From assembly GCF_013266755.1 (NCBI RefSeq), contig NZ_JABRWJ010000010.1:124001-188000 (forward strand): 64,000 bases of DNA, in the 5' to 3' direction. The notes below the pieces were generated by a model. It searched no databases. It was not told the origin of the DNA and saw only the letters and a list, made by a program, of their open reading frames with translations. The position numbers were made by a program, and so were the translations under genes. The DNA comes from Pseudaquabacterium terrae (lineage in GTDB: Bacteria; Pseudomonadota; Gammaproteobacteria; Burkholderiales; Burkholderiaceae_C). This document shows positions 37,493-46,869 of the stretch, piece by piece (position 1 is the first letter of the stretch; each line of letters begins with the position of its first letter).

Positions 37493-39541
37493 GTGGCACA
37501 CGGACTCGGCGATTGGAAGCGGTGGGTCCTGTGGGGTGCGGGGCTGGCCCTGGTCATCGCGCTGCTCGCCGGCGTGCTGCGCCAGGCCGCGCAGGAGCAG
37601 CTCGAGCGCGACACGCGGCACTCGGCGCTGAACTGGGCGCACCTGGCCGGATCGACGGTGCCCGACCTGGAGGCGTTGTTCGAAGGCCGCGGCGTCAGTC
37701 CCGGTGCGCGCCAGCAGCTCGAACGGCTGCGCCACGCGTCGCAGGTGTTCCGCTTCAAGCTGTTCGATCGCCGGGGCATCCTGCTGCTGGTGTCCGACGA
37801 GCTCGATCGCGACGCCGCCAGCGGCGGCCCAGCGGCGGCAGGGCCCAGGCCGGACGCCTACTCGGCGCCGGCGGCTGCGCTGGCCGGCAGCAGCCTGATC
37901 GTCTTGAAGCGCGAGCAGCGGCCGGATCGGCCCGCGGTGTACAGCGAAGCCTACGTGCCGCTGCTGCGCGACGGCCGCGTGCTCGGCATCGTCGAGGTCT
38001 ACGTCGATCAGGTGGCGCAGGCGGCCAGCATCGAGCGGGCCTTCGCGCGCGTGGCCGGCGCGGTGGCCGCGCTGCTGTCGCTGCTGGTGGCGCTGGCCGG
38101 GTGGCAGCTCTGGTGCCGCGGCCGGCAGCAGCGTGCGGCCGAGGCACGCATGCGTTATCTGGCACATCACGACGTGCTGAGCGGCGTGATGAACCGCACC
38201 AGCTTTCACGAGGCCCTGCGCCAGGCCAGCTGGCGCCATGGCGAGGGCGGGCCCGGCTTCGCGCTGCTGTGCATCGACCTCGATCACTTCAAGGACGTCA
38301 ACGACTCGCTCGGCCACGCCGCCGGCGACGAGGTGCTGCGCCAGGCCGCGCAGCGCCTGGGCGATGCGGTGCGCCACGGCGACCACGTGGCCCGGCTGGG
38401 CGGCGACGAGTTCGCGGTGCTGCAGACGGGGGTGGCCGGCGCGGCCGACGTCACGACGCTGGCCGAGCGCATCGTGCAGGCGCTGGCCGCGCCCTACGAG
38501 GCCGGCGGCGCGCAGGTGCACTGCAGCGGCAGTGTCGGCGCGGCGATCCATGGGGTCGACGCCACCGGGCTGAAGGACCTGCTGCACAAGGCCGACCTGG
38601 CGCTGTACCGCGCCAAGTCCACCGGCCGCAGCACGTTCAGCTTCTACGACGCGACGATGGACGAGCAGCTGCAGGACCGGCGCATGCTGACGCGCGAGCT
38701 GCGCGACGCCATCGCCGGCAACCAGTTGACGCTGGCCTACCAGCCGCTGCATGCGGCCAACGGCCTGACCTTGACCGGCTACGAGGCGCTGCTGCGCTGG
38801 CAGCACCCGAGCCGCGGCGCCGTGGGGCCGGCCGAGTTCATTCCGCTGGCCGAGGACAGCGGGCTGATCGACGCGCTCGGGCGCTGGGTGCTGCGGCGCG
38901 CGTGCGCCGACGCCGCCGGCTGGCCCGAGCCGCTGAGCGTGGCGGTGAACCTGTCGGCCGCGCAGTTCGGCCGCGGCGAGCTGGTGGCGGTGGTCAGCGC
39001 CGCGCTCGCCGATGCCGGCCTGGCGCCTCATCGGCTGGAGCTGGAGATCACCGAGTCGCTGCTGATGAGCAACACCGAGCAGACCCTGGGCACGCTGCAG
39101 GTGCTGTCGGCGATGGGCATCGCCATCGCGATGGACGACTTCGGCACCGGCTATTCGAGCCTGGCCTACCTGTGGCGCTTTCCGTTCGACAAGGTCAAGA
39201 TCGACCGCGCTTTCACGCAGAACCTCGGCAGTGATCCGAAGGTGAGCCTGATCGTGCACTCGATCATTTCGCTGGCGCATTCGCTGAACATCCGCGTCAA
39301 CGCCGAAGGCGTGGAAACGCCGGCCCAGATGGCCGCGCTGCAGGCCCACGGCTGCGACGAGCTGCAGGGTTTCCTGCTCGGACACCCGCGCCCGCTGGCG
39401 GCACTCGCGCCCCGGCCCGCGGTCTTGCCGCCGCGGCAGGCGCCACGGCGCGGTGCCGCCGGGCATTCGATCTGGGACACGCCGCCGACCGTGCCGCTGC
39501 CGCCGGCGGTCCGGCCCACGCGCCCGGCACCGCTGGGCTGA
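37493..39541 (+). CDS. membrane-bound GGDEF-EAL protein
   Basis: A 682-residue protein from the GTG at 37493 (AGGAG 9 bases before). Two membrane helices (about residues 12 to 30 and 178 to 200) frame a periplasmic domain of about 145 residues with no family I recognise. A GGDEF domain with intact RLGGDEFAVL and an RxxD inhibitory site (RHGD) follows. The EAL domain keeps GYEALLRW, NLSAAQF, EITESLLMSN, MDDFGTGYSSL and NAEGVETP. Both activities are possible. The C-terminus is a Pro/Arg-rich tail of about 50 residues. It converges with the GGDEF gene at 39570, 28 bases away. Confidence 0.9.
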   Translation: MAHGLGDWKRWVLWGAGLALVIALLAGVLRQAAQEQLERDTRHSALNWAHLAGSTVPDLEALFEGRGVSPGARQQLERLRHASQVFRFKLFDRRGILLLVSDELDRDAASGGPAAAGPRPDAYSAPAAALAGSSLIVLKREQRPDRPAVYSEAYVPLLRDGRVLGIVEVYVDQVAQAASIERAFARVAGAVAALLSLLVALAGWQLWCRGRQQRAAEARMRYLAHHDVLSGVMNRTSFHEALRQASWRHGEGGPGFALLCIDLDHFKDVNDSLGHAAGDEVLRQAAQRLGDAVRHGDHVARLGGDEFAVLQTGVAGAADVTTLAERIVQALAAPYEAGGAQVHCSGSVGAAIHGVDATGLKDLLHKADLALYRAKSTGRSTFSFYDATMDEQLQDRRMLTRELRDAIAGNQLTLAYQPLHAANGLTLTGYEALLRWQHPSRGAVGPAEFIPLAEDSGLIDALGRWVLRRACADAAGWPEPLSVAVNLSAAQFGRGELVAVVSAALADAGLAPHRLELEITESLLMSNTEQTLGTLQVLSAMGIAIAMDDFGTGYSSLAYLWRFPFDKVKIDRAFTQNLGSDPKVSLIVHSIISLAHSLNIRVNAEGVETPAQMAALQAHGCDELQGFLLGHPRPLAALAPRPAVLPPRQAPRRGAAGHSIWDTPPTVPLPPAVRPTRPAPLG

Positions 39542-39569
39542 TCGGCGGGTCAGCGGCCGCGTCGATCGA

Positions 39570-42323
39570 TCACGCCAGCGCAGTGCTGCCGCGCCCGATG
39601 CCTTGGTCCGGCGCCGGCGATGCTGCATTCGCGGCCGTCGCGACCCGGTTGCGTCCGGCGGCCTTGGCGCGGTAGAGCGCCTGGTCTGCCCGGGCCAGCA
39701 GCGTCTGCGGCGTGTCGGCGGCGCCGGGCAGGGGCTGCGCGGCCAGCGTGGCCACGCCCAGGCTCACGGTCACGCACGCGGCCGTCTCCGAGGCCCCATG
39801 CGGCAGCGCGAGCGCAGCGACAGCGGCGCGAATCCGCTCGGCCACCAGCGCGGCCGCCGCGGCGTCGGTGTTCGGCAGGACGACGGCGAATTCCTCGCCG
39901 CCGTAGCGCGCCGCCAGGTCGCCGACACGGCCCACCGCGGTGGCGATCGCCCGCGCCACCTGGCGCAGGCAGTCGTCGCCGGCCTGGTGGCCATGGCGGT
40001 CGTTGTAGCGCTTGAAGTGGTCGATGTCGGCCATCACCAACGACAAGGGCGGGCCACTGCGTTGGGCGCGCTGGCACTCGCGCGCCAGCACCTCGTCGAA
40101 GACGCGCCGGTTCGCGATGCCGGTCAGCCCGTCCACCGAGGCCAGCTCGCGCAGCCGCGCTTCGAGGCGGTGGCGCTCGGTGCTGTCGCTGAAGACGGCC
40201 GCGTAGTGGCTGACCCGCCCGTCGGCGTCGCGCAGCAGGCTGATCGAGGTCTGCTGCGGATAGACCTCGCCGCTGCGACGGCGATTCCAGATCTCGCCGT
40301 GCCAGTGGCCGGTGGTATCTGCCGCCTCGCGGATGCGCCGGAAGAATTCGTCGTCGTGGCGGCCCGAGAACAGCAGCCGCGGCGTCCGCCCCAACGACTC
40401 GGCCGGCGAGAAGCCGGTGATGTGCCCGAACGCCGGGTTGATCGATTCGATGCGCAACTCGGCGTCGAGGACCATCACGCCTTCGGCGGCGCTGGTGATC
40501 ACGGCGGCGGCAACGGCATTCGATTCGCCCAGCGCGCGCAGCGCTTCATGGCTGTCCTGCATCGCCCGCTGGGACGCGACGATGCGCTCGGCCATGCGGT
40601 TGAACGAACGCGCCAGCCCGTCGAGCTCGGAAACACCGGACGCGGCACCGGCGCGGGCCGATGCATCACCTTCGCCCAGCCGTGTCGCCGCGGCGGACAG
40701 CTCGCGCACCGGCCGGTAGATCGAACGCGCCAGCTTCAGGCCCAGCAGCACGGCCGCGCCGGCCATCGTTGCCGCGACAGTCGCGACGAAGCCGAACAGG
40801 CGATGCATCGGCTCGAGCACCTCGCGCGCGGGCACCGCGTGCACCAGCGTCCAGTCGGCGAACCGGTTGTCGCCGAACGGTCCGAGGCGGGCATAGCTGC
40901 TGAGCAGGCGTTCGGGCGGCAGCGGAGAGGTTCCGGCGTGGGCGAGCGGCAGATCGAACGAGCCGCGCTGCGCCGTCGCCGTGCGCAGCGCGGCCGCCAG
41001 CGGGTGGACCGTCTCGCGCGTCACGTCGGGGTCCACGCTGGCGACGATGCGGCCCTGGCCATCGAGCAGGTAGGCGTACTCGTCGCCGTCGCCGTCGCCG
41101 CTGCCCTCGCCGACGTCGGCGATGCGCTGCAGCAGGTGGCGGCGGTCGAGCGTGGCGACCAGCACCGCGAACGAGCGCCCGGCGCCGTCGGCCGCGCCGC
41201 TCAGTGCATGCAGCGCACTTTCGCTGCGCTGGACGTCGATGAACAGCGCATCCGGCGGCTCGTCCTGCGCCTGGCGGCGCAAGGCCTCGAGGGCCGCGTC
41301 GTGCAGCTGCGCGAACCGCCGGCCGCGATTCTCGGGCCGCGTGGTCGCGACGATCACGCCGTCGCGGTCCACCAGCTCGAAGGAGGCCAGCATCGGCAGG
41401 TAGTTCAGCGTCTCGCGGAAATGCGCCTCGAGCTCCGGCACGCTCGCCTTGTGCAGCACCGGGTTGACACTCAGCACGCGCAGGCTGTTTGCGAAGGTGT
41501 TCACCAGCTCGTCGAGGTGCTTCGCCGCCAGCACCACCTTGCCCTCGACCTCGCGCACCGCGTTGGCGGTGGCCGCCTGGCGCATCTGCAGGTAGGTGAT
41601 GGACAGCGTCACCGCCAGCGATGGCAGCGTCAACGCCAGCAGCGCCAGCGACAGGCGCCGGCGCAGCGACAGCTGCAGCGCGACGCTGCTCCAGGGCTCG
41701 ACGCGCCAGTCGAGCCACAGCGCGAGCGCCAGCAGCACGAAGCCGCTGGCGGTGGGCAGCGCGACCTGCGACAGGAAGTAGAAGTCGAGCGTGCCGGGCA
41801 GCCCGAGCAGGTAGCCGATCAGCGCGAGCAGGCCGAGTGCGCCCAGCATCGCGGCGAGCGTGCCCACGCCGAGCCGGTGCAGTGCGGTGCGTGCCCGCGG
41901 CACGACGAGGAAGATGCTGCCGGCGAGCACCATGCCGAGCGCGGTCGCGCGCGAGGGACGCCCGGGAAACGGATTGCGGCCGGGATCGATCAGCCAGGTG
42001 TGCAGCGCGCGACCATCGATGCCGAAGTCGGCGCCGAAGCCGTATTCCGCCAGCACCAGCAGCCCGAGCGCGGCGAGGGCGACGCCGGCGGCTGTCTTGA
42101 CCGTGCGCCGCCACGCGGGCAGCCCCACGCCGGCCAGCAGCGCCAGTCCGGCCACTGTGAACCCCAGCGCGGTGTCGAACACCATCAGGAAGCCGGGCAC
42201 CAGGCGCACCAGCTGGGGCTGCCGCAGCAGCCAGCCGGCCATCGTGAACAGGCCGAACAGTGCGAGCAGCGCGCCGAGCACGGCGACGCTGCGGCGGGCG
42301 AAGGGGGCAGACAGGGTGGTCAT
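39570..42323 (-). CDS. membrane diguanylate cyclase with periplasmic sensor, HAMP and PAS
   Basis: A 917-residue protein, the last gene of the Kai operon. The N-terminal 250 residues contain about seven hydrophobic helices. A periplasmic Cache-like domain (about 255 to 490), another helix (about 500 to 525), HAMP, PAS (about 610 to 720) and GGDEF follow. The cyclase motif RYGGEEFAVVL is intact, with an RxxD inhibitory site (RVGD) five residues before it, so it should make c-di-GMP under product inhibition. The ATG at 42323 overlaps the HD-GYP stop in an ATGA, which ties synthesis of c-di-GMP to its breakdown and to KaiBC in one message. Confidence 0.9.
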   Translation of the reverse strand: MTTLSAPFARRSVAVLGALLALFGLFTMAGWLLRQPQLVRLVPGFLMVFDTALGFTVAGLALLAGVGLPAWRRTVKTAAGVALAALGLLVLAEYGFGADFGIDGRALHTWLIDPGRNPFPGRPSRATALGMVLAGSIFLVVPRARTALHRLGVGTLAAMLGALGLLALIGYLLGLPGTLDFYFLSQVALPTASGFVLLALALWLDWRVEPWSSVALQLSLRRRLSLALLALTLPSLAVTLSITYLQMRQAATANAVREVEGKVVLAAKHLDELVNTFANSLRVLSVNPVLHKASVPELEAHFRETLNYLPMLASFELVDRDGVIVATTRPENRGRRFAQLHDAALEALRRQAQDEPPDALFIDVQRSESALHALSGAADGAGRSFAVLVATLDRRHLLQRIADVGEGSGDGDGDEYAYLLDGQGRIVASVDPDVTRETVHPLAAALRTATAQRGSFDLPLAHAGTSPLPPERLLSSYARLGPFGDNRFADWTLVHAVPAREVLEPMHRLFGFVATVAATMAGAAVLLGLKLARSIYRPVRELSAAATRLGEGDASARAGAASGVSELDGLARSFNRMAERIVASQRAMQDSHEALRALGESNAVAAAVITSAAEGVMVLDAELRIESINPAFGHITGFSPAESLGRTPRLLFSGRHDDEFFRRIREAADTTGHWHGEIWNRRRSGEVYPQQTSISLLRDADGRVSHYAAVFSDSTERHRLEARLRELASVDGLTGIANRRVFDEVLARECQRAQRSGPPLSLVMADIDHFKRYNDRHGHQAGDDCLRQVARAIATAVGRVGDLAARYGGEEFAVVLPNTDAAAAALVAERIRAAVAALALPHGASETAACVTVSLGVATLAAQPLPGAADTPQTLLARADQALYRAKAAGRNRVATAANAASPAPDQGIGRGSTALA

Positions 42324-44446
42324 GACTTGTCCCAGCTGAAGCCGTGGGTCCGGAAGACGCGCAGGCAGGCGTCCACCGCTTGCGGGTCGAGCCACGAACC
42401 GCGCCGGGCCTCGACCTCCGCCAATGCCGCTTCGATGCCCAGGCCGGCGCGGTAGGGCCGGTGCGAGGACATCGCCTCGACCATGTCGGCCACCGCGAGG
42501 ATGCGTGCCTCGAGCGCGATGGCGTCGCCCTTCAGGCCCTGCGGGTAGCCGCTGCCGTCGATGCGCTCGTGGTGCTGGTGCACCATCTCGGCCACCGGCC
42601 ACGGAAAGCGGATGTCCTTGACGATCTCGTAGCCGGCCTGGGCGTGGGTCTTGATCAGCTCGAACTCGAGCTTCGACAGCCGCGTCGGCTTGGACAGCAG
42701 CTCCGCCGGCACCTGCACCTTGCCCAGGTCGTGGATCAGCGCGCCGAAGTGGATGCCTTCGACCGCCGGCTCGGCCAGGCCCATCTCGCGCGCGATCGCC
42801 GCCGCCAGCGCGGCCACGCGCCGCTGGTGCCCGGCGGTGTACGGGTCGCGCATCTCCACCGTCGCGGCGATCGCGTCGATGGTCGAGACCAGTGCCGCAT
42901 GCAGCGTTTCCTGGGCACGACGGCGCTCGGCGATGTCGATGCGCTGCGCCGCGCGGGCGCGCAGGTTCGAGACGCCGTAGGCCAGGTTGGCCGCCAGCTC
43001 CTCCAGCAGCTGCACCTCGGCGGCATCGAACGATTCGTCGTCGGCGGCGGCGATGACCACCGCGGCGAGCGGTCGCTCGCCGGCCGCCAGCCGCAGCGGC
43101 AGTGCGAGCAGGCCGGGCCAGTGCTGGAAGACGCGCGGCCCGCACGGGGGACCCTGCACGGCCTCGCCGGCGCGCATCAGCTGCGTCCGGCCGAGCCGCA
43201 GCGCGCGCGCCAGCCCGTGCTGGCCGTGCGCGTCGTCGCGCCATGTCAGCGGGCCGGCGGCGAGCGCGGCGGGGTCGATGCCGGTGCAGCCGCGCGGCTC
43301 GATCGAGCACGGCGCATCGTCGAGCGCATAGCCGACGAAGGCCATCGGGTAGCCGCCGATATCGCACAGGATGCGCGTCATCTGCGCGATCAGCCCGTCC
43401 TCGTCGGCGGCCCGCACCAGCGCTTCGTTGCCGGCGCTCAGCGTCCGCAGCGCACGGTTGGCGCGTTCGATCGCGTGCTGGCGCGCCAGCCGCTCCGAGA
43501 TGTCGCGGACGAACCCGGCCGCGCACCACCGCCCGTGCAGCCGGACCGCCGAGATCGCCAGCTCGACCGGCAGCTCCTCGCCGCCCTTGCGCAGGGCGTG
43601 CATCTCGACCACGTGGCCGATCACCGCGCCGCCGCCGTCGCCGACGAAGCGGGCGAAGCCGCCGGCGAAGGCGTCGTAGTAGCGCGCCGGCACCACGAGC
43701 CGGTGCAGTTCCGCGCCGACCGCTTCTTCGGCGGTGTAGCCGAGCATGCGCTCGGCCGAGGCATTCCAGAACGTGATCCGGCCGGTGCCGTCCATCAGGA
43801 TCACCGCATCCATCGTCGCGCCCGTGATCGCCTGGAAGGTCTGCTCGCCGGCGCGCAGCGACTGCTCCACGCGCAGCTGGTCCTCGAGCAGGCTCAGCAG
43901 CGCCCGCCGCGAGCGTTCGGACTGCTCGAGCTGCGACCGCGCCAGCGCGCCGCGCTCGCGCTCGCGCAGGTCGGACACCACCAGGGCGACCCGGCCTTCG
44001 GTGCCGCCGAGCGGCGTGGCCGTCACCAGCGCCGGCCGGCCGCTGCCGTCGCCGCCGGCGAGGTCGATCTGCTGCGGCACGCCGGCCGCGGCGTCCGGCC
44101 GCAGCAGCGCGTCCAGCGCCGCGCGATCGCAGGCGACGGCCATCTCGCGCGCCAGCGTGCCGATCACCGTCTTCAGCGGGCGCTCCAGCAGGCGCGCGAG
44201 CGCCTCGTTGGCATACAGCAGGCAGCCCGACGCATCGACCGTGGCGGCGCCTTCGTGCATCGCTTCGACGAAGGCGCGGTACGGCGTTTCCGCGCCCTCC
44301 AGCGTGAACACGTTGTGCGCGCCCGGCGCGCCGGTCACCAGCGCGTCGACGCTGCCGCTGCGCAGCGCGGCCAGCACCGCCTCGGCCTCGTCGAGCCGCT
44401 CGCGCAGCGCCGCGTTCTCGCTCACCAGGTCGGGCTCGGCACGCAT
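42320..44446 (-). CDS. PAS-PAS-GAF-HD-GYP c-di-GMP phosphodiesterase
   Basis: A 708-residue soluble protein. After a short N-terminal coiled coil (LRERLDEAEAVLAALRSG) come two PAS domains (about 53 to 165 and 200 to 320), a GAF domain (about 335 to 480) and a C-terminal HD-GYP domain. HD-GYP signatures are intact: GHQRRVAALAAAIA, IHDLGKVQVP, the HH of MVHQHHERIDGSGYPQGL and ILAVADMVEAMSSHRPYR. It should cleave c-di-GMP. It starts 4 bases after the second kaiB stop and overlaps the GGDEF gene, so it is the link between KaiBC and c-di-GMP. Confidence 0.93.
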   Translation of the reverse strand: MRAEPDLVSENAALRERLDEAEAVLAALRSGSVDALVTGAPGAHNVFTLEGAETPYRAFVEAMHEGAATVDASGCLLYANEALARLLERPLKTVIGTLAREMAVACDRAALDALLRPDAAAGVPQQIDLAGGDGSGRPALVTATPLGGTEGRVALVVSDLRERERGALARSQLEQSERSRRALLSLLEDQLRVEQSLRAGEQTFQAITGATMDAVILMDGTGRITFWNASAERMLGYTAEEAVGAELHRLVVPARYYDAFAGGFARFVGDGGGAVIGHVVEMHALRKGGEELPVELAISAVRLHGRWCAAGFVRDISERLARQHAIERANRALRTLSAGNEALVRAADEDGLIAQMTRILCDIGGYPMAFVGYALDDAPCSIEPRGCTGIDPAALAAGPLTWRDDAHGQHGLARALRLGRTQLMRAGEAVQGPPCGPRVFQHWPGLLALPLRLAAGERPLAAVVIAAADDESFDAAEVQLLEELAANLAYGVSNLRARAAQRIDIAERRRAQETLHAALVSTIDAIAATVEMRDPYTAGHQRRVAALAAAIAREMGLAEPAVEGIHFGALIHDLGKVQVPAELLSKPTRLSKLEFELIKTHAQAGYEIVKDIRFPWPVAEMVHQHHERIDGSGYPQGLKGDAIALEARILAVADMVEAMSSHRPYRAGLGIEAALAEVEARRGSWLDPQAVDACLRVFRTHGFSWDKS

Positions 44447-44450
44447 CGCT

Positions 44451-44789
44451 TCAGCGGCTGCGGATGTCGAGCGCGGCGAACAGACGCACGCGGTCGGACA
44501 GGTCGCCGATCAGGCGGCGCACCGGCGGCGGCGCGTCCTTGACGAGCGTCGGCGCGGCGAGGATGCGGCCCTGCAGCGCGAGCAGCGGCTCCTGGTAGAC
44601 ATCGATCACCTCCAGCTCGTAGCGCCCGGCCAGGTGCTGCTCGCACGCCGCGCGCAGGTTGGCGATGGCGTGCGCCGAACGCTCGGTGGCGCCGGTGACG
44701 TACAGGCGCAGCACATAAGCGGCCGCCGCATCGTCCTCGAGCGCGTGCTCGAAGGCCTGCGTCGCCGTCGGTTCGAGACGATCGCTCAT
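44451..44789 (-). CDS. kaiB: KaiB-family protein, second copy
   Basis: A 112-residue KaiB-fold protein with an N-terminal extension of about 25 residues. Core motifs [52 protein letters not shown] and [12 protein letters not shown] follow KaiB. KaiB binds the KaiC CI ring during the clock cycle. This copy is the more divergent of the two: the conserved [14 protein letters not shown] stretch has become LALQGRIL. It overlaps the first kaiB in an ATGA and precedes the HD-GYP gene by 4 bases. It may bind KaiC differently or hand its state to the HD-GYP protein (inference). Confidence 0.9.
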   Translation of the reverse strand: MSDRLEPTATQAFEHALEDDAAAAYVLRLYVTGATERSAHAIANLRAACEQHLAGRYELEVIDVYQEPLLALQGRILAAPTLVKDAPPPVRRLIGDLSDRVRLFAALDIRSR

Positions 44790-45133
44790 GATGCCGTCCC
44801 TTGCGAGGGCAGGGCGGCCAGCGGTACCAGCTTCAGGCCCACCAGGGCCTTCTCGGTATCCGACAGGTCGCCGACCACCTTGCGCAGCGGCGGCGGCAGC
44901 TTGCACACCACCGTGGGCATCGCCAGGATGCCGTCCTCGTCGGCGCGCTGCGGGTCGGCCTTCAGGTCGATCACCTCGATGCGGTAGCGCCCGCGCAGGT
45001 GCTGCTCGGCGATGCGCTTGAGGTTGGCGAAGGCGGTCATCGAGCGCGCGGTCTGGCCGGCGACGTACAGGCGCAGCTCCCACACCTCGCCGGCGGCAGC
45101 GACGGCGGGGCCGGCGATGGCGGGCGCGTTCAT
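44786..45133 (-). CDS. kaiB: KaiB-family protein, first copy
   Basis: A 115-residue KaiB homologue. Motifs [33 protein letters not shown] and [21 protein letters not shown] closely track cyanobacterial KaiB. It starts in an ATGA overlap with kaiC, so the two are translated together. It is the likely canonical KaiC partner, while the next gene is a second, more divergent KaiB. KaiB in other species switches fold to bind KaiC; whether this one does cannot be read from sequence. Confidence 0.93.
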   Translation of the reverse strand: MNAPAIAGPAVAAAGEVWELRLYVAGQTARSMTAFANLKRIAEQHLRGRYRIEVIDLKADPQRADEDGILAMPTVVCKLPPPLRKVVGDLSDTEKALVGLKLVPLAALPSQGTAS

Positions 45134-46845
45134 GCGCGCTCCCCGGCGGCCGCTTCGTCCTTGCGCAGCGTGGCCCGGGCCGAGCGGTCGGTCTCCAGCA
45201 GCACCTCGCTGCGCTCGGCCTGCGCGATCAGCGTCTCGGCCTCGAGCATCTCGGCGGCCGATTCGGCGCGCAGCATCAGGATCCGGGCCTCGACCACCTC
45301 GCGCCGGCGCTCGATGTCGCGCCGGCGGGCCTGCACCTCCTGGGCCCGCACCAGCGTCTCGGCCTTCTCGGTGCTTTCCTGCACCTGGCGCGCCGTGCCC
45401 GTGAGCACGCCGGCGGTGCCGAGGTAGACATCGCGCAGCTCGATGCCGCGGTCGGTCAGCAGGAACTCGCGCATCTGGTTCGAGTGCGCCATGCCGCGCG
45501 ACTTCAGCAGGTAGAGCAGGCGGTTGCGCTCGCCGTTGCTCTCCACGTCGCGCAGCAGCAGCCAGGTGTCGGCCAGCGACGAGATGTGGGTGTCGGTGGC
45601 TTCCAGCGTATTGCCGGCGTGGTTCAGGCTGGTGAACAGCGCGGTGATCTGCAGGCTCTTCAGGAAGTCGATCAGGCGCGTCAGCATCGCCCGCACTTCG
45701 AGCGCCGAGCCGATGGTGGTCAGGTTCGATATCGGGTCGATCACCACCACCTGCGGGTGGAAGCGGTTGACGGCGCGGTGGATGGTCGCCAGGTGCAGCT
45801 CGAGCCCGCAGGCGGTGGAGCGCGACGGCAGGATCTGCAGCTTGCCGCCGTCGACCCACGGTTGCAGGTCGATGCCGATGGAGCGCATGTTGCGCACGAT
45901 CTGCGCCGGCGATTCCTCGAGCGCCAGGTACAGGCAGCGCTCGCCGCGGCGGCAGGCGGCGTCGACGAAGCTCGCCGCCAGGCTCGACTTGCCGGTGCCG
46001 GCGGTGCCGGACACCAGGATGCTGCTGCCGCGGTAGTAGCCGCCGCCGCCGAGCAGCGCATCGAGCCGGTGCACGCCGCTGGGCACGCGCTCGGACGACA
46101 CCGCATGCGTGAGGTTCAGCGAGGTGATCGGCAGCACGGAGATGCCGTCGGCGTCGATCAGGAACGGGTACTCGTCGGGTCCGTGCACCGAGCCGCGGTA
46201 CTTGACGACGCGCACCCGCCGCGTCGCGATCTGGTCGACGATGCGGTGGTCGAGCACGATCACGCAGTCGGCCACGTACTCCTCCAGGCCATGCCGGGTG
46301 TAGGTGCGGTCGCCGCGCTCGCCGGTGATCACCGCGGTCAGGCCGCGGGCCTTGAGCCACCTGAACAGGCGCTGCAGCTCGGCGCGCAGGATGGTCTCGT
46401 TGGGAAAGCTGCCGAACAAGGTCTCGATGGTGTCGAGCACGATGCGCCGGGCCCCCACCGAGTCGATCGCGTTGCCGAGCTGGATGAACAGGCCCTCCAG
46501 GTCGTAGTCGCCGGCCACCTCGATCTCGCTGCGGTCGAGCTGGATGTGCTTGATCGCCATGCGCCCGCTCGCCACCAGCGCATCGAGGTCCACGCCGAGC
46601 GAGGCGACGTTGCGGGTCAGCTCCGGCGGCGTTTCCTCGAAGGTGACGAAGACGCCGGGTTCGTTGCAGTCGAGGGCGCCGCGGATCAGGAACTCCATGC
46701 CGAGCAGCGTCTTGCCGCAGCCGGCACCGCCGCAGACCAGTGTCGGACGGCCCCGCGGCAGGCCGCCGGCGGTGATCTCGTCCAGGCCCGGGATGCCGGT
46801 GGGGCACTTCTCGATGCCGGTGGTCATGCCTGCTGCTCGGTCCAT
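45130..46845 (-). CDS. kaiC: KaiC-family clock ATPase/kinase
   Basis: A 571-residue protein with two RecA-like halves. CI (about 10 to 250) has Walker A GGAGCGKT and catalytic [13 protein letters not shown] (about 255 to 480) has Walker A GTAGTGKS and ALEESPAQI. The phosphosite region reads [11 protein letters not shown]: the two sites match cyanobacterial S431/T432 as Ser-Ser, and the helper Thr is kept. The last about 90 residues form a long charged coiled coil in place of the short KaiA-binding tail, as known for KaiA-independent KaiC of Rhodobacter type. No kaiA is present. The ATG at 46845 follows GGAG by 7 bases. A RadA/ordinary RecA role is ruled out by the two-domain KaiC layout and kaiB linkage. 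Confidence 0.95.
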   Translation of the reverse strand: MDRAAGMTTGIEKCPTGIPGLDEITAGGLPRGRPTLVCGGAGCGKTLLGMEFLIRGALDCNEPGVFVTFEETPPELTRNVASLGVDLDALVASGRMAIKHIQLDRSEIEVAGDYDLEGLFIQLGNAIDSVGARRIVLDTIETLFGSFPNETILRAELQRLFRWLKARGLTAVITGERGDRTYTRHGLEEYVADCVIVLDHRIVDQIATRRVRVVKYRGSVHGPDEYPFLIDADGISVLPITSLNLTHAVSSERVPSGVHRLDALLGGGGYYRGSSILVSGTAGTGKSSLAASFVDAACRRGERCLYLALEESPAQIVRNMRSIGIDLQPWVDGGKLQILPSRSTACGLELHLATIHRAVNRFHPQVVVIDPISNLTTIGSALEVRAMLTRLIDFLKSLQITALFTSLNHAGNTLEATDTHISSLADTWLLLRDVESNGERNRLLYLLKSRGMAHSNQMREFLLTDRGIELRDVYLGTAGVLTGTARQVQESTEKAETLVRAQEVQARRRDIERRREVVEARILMLRAESAAEMLEAETLIAQAERSEVLLETDRSARATLRKDEAAAGERA

Positions 46846-46869
46846 CGTCTGCTCCGTTCGTTTCGGGTG

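Noticed and set aside
45130-46845. RadA or other single RecA-like ATPase
   Set aside because: There are two complete RecA-like domains with KaiC-type EE catalytic pairs, a phosphosite region and adjacent kaiB genes.
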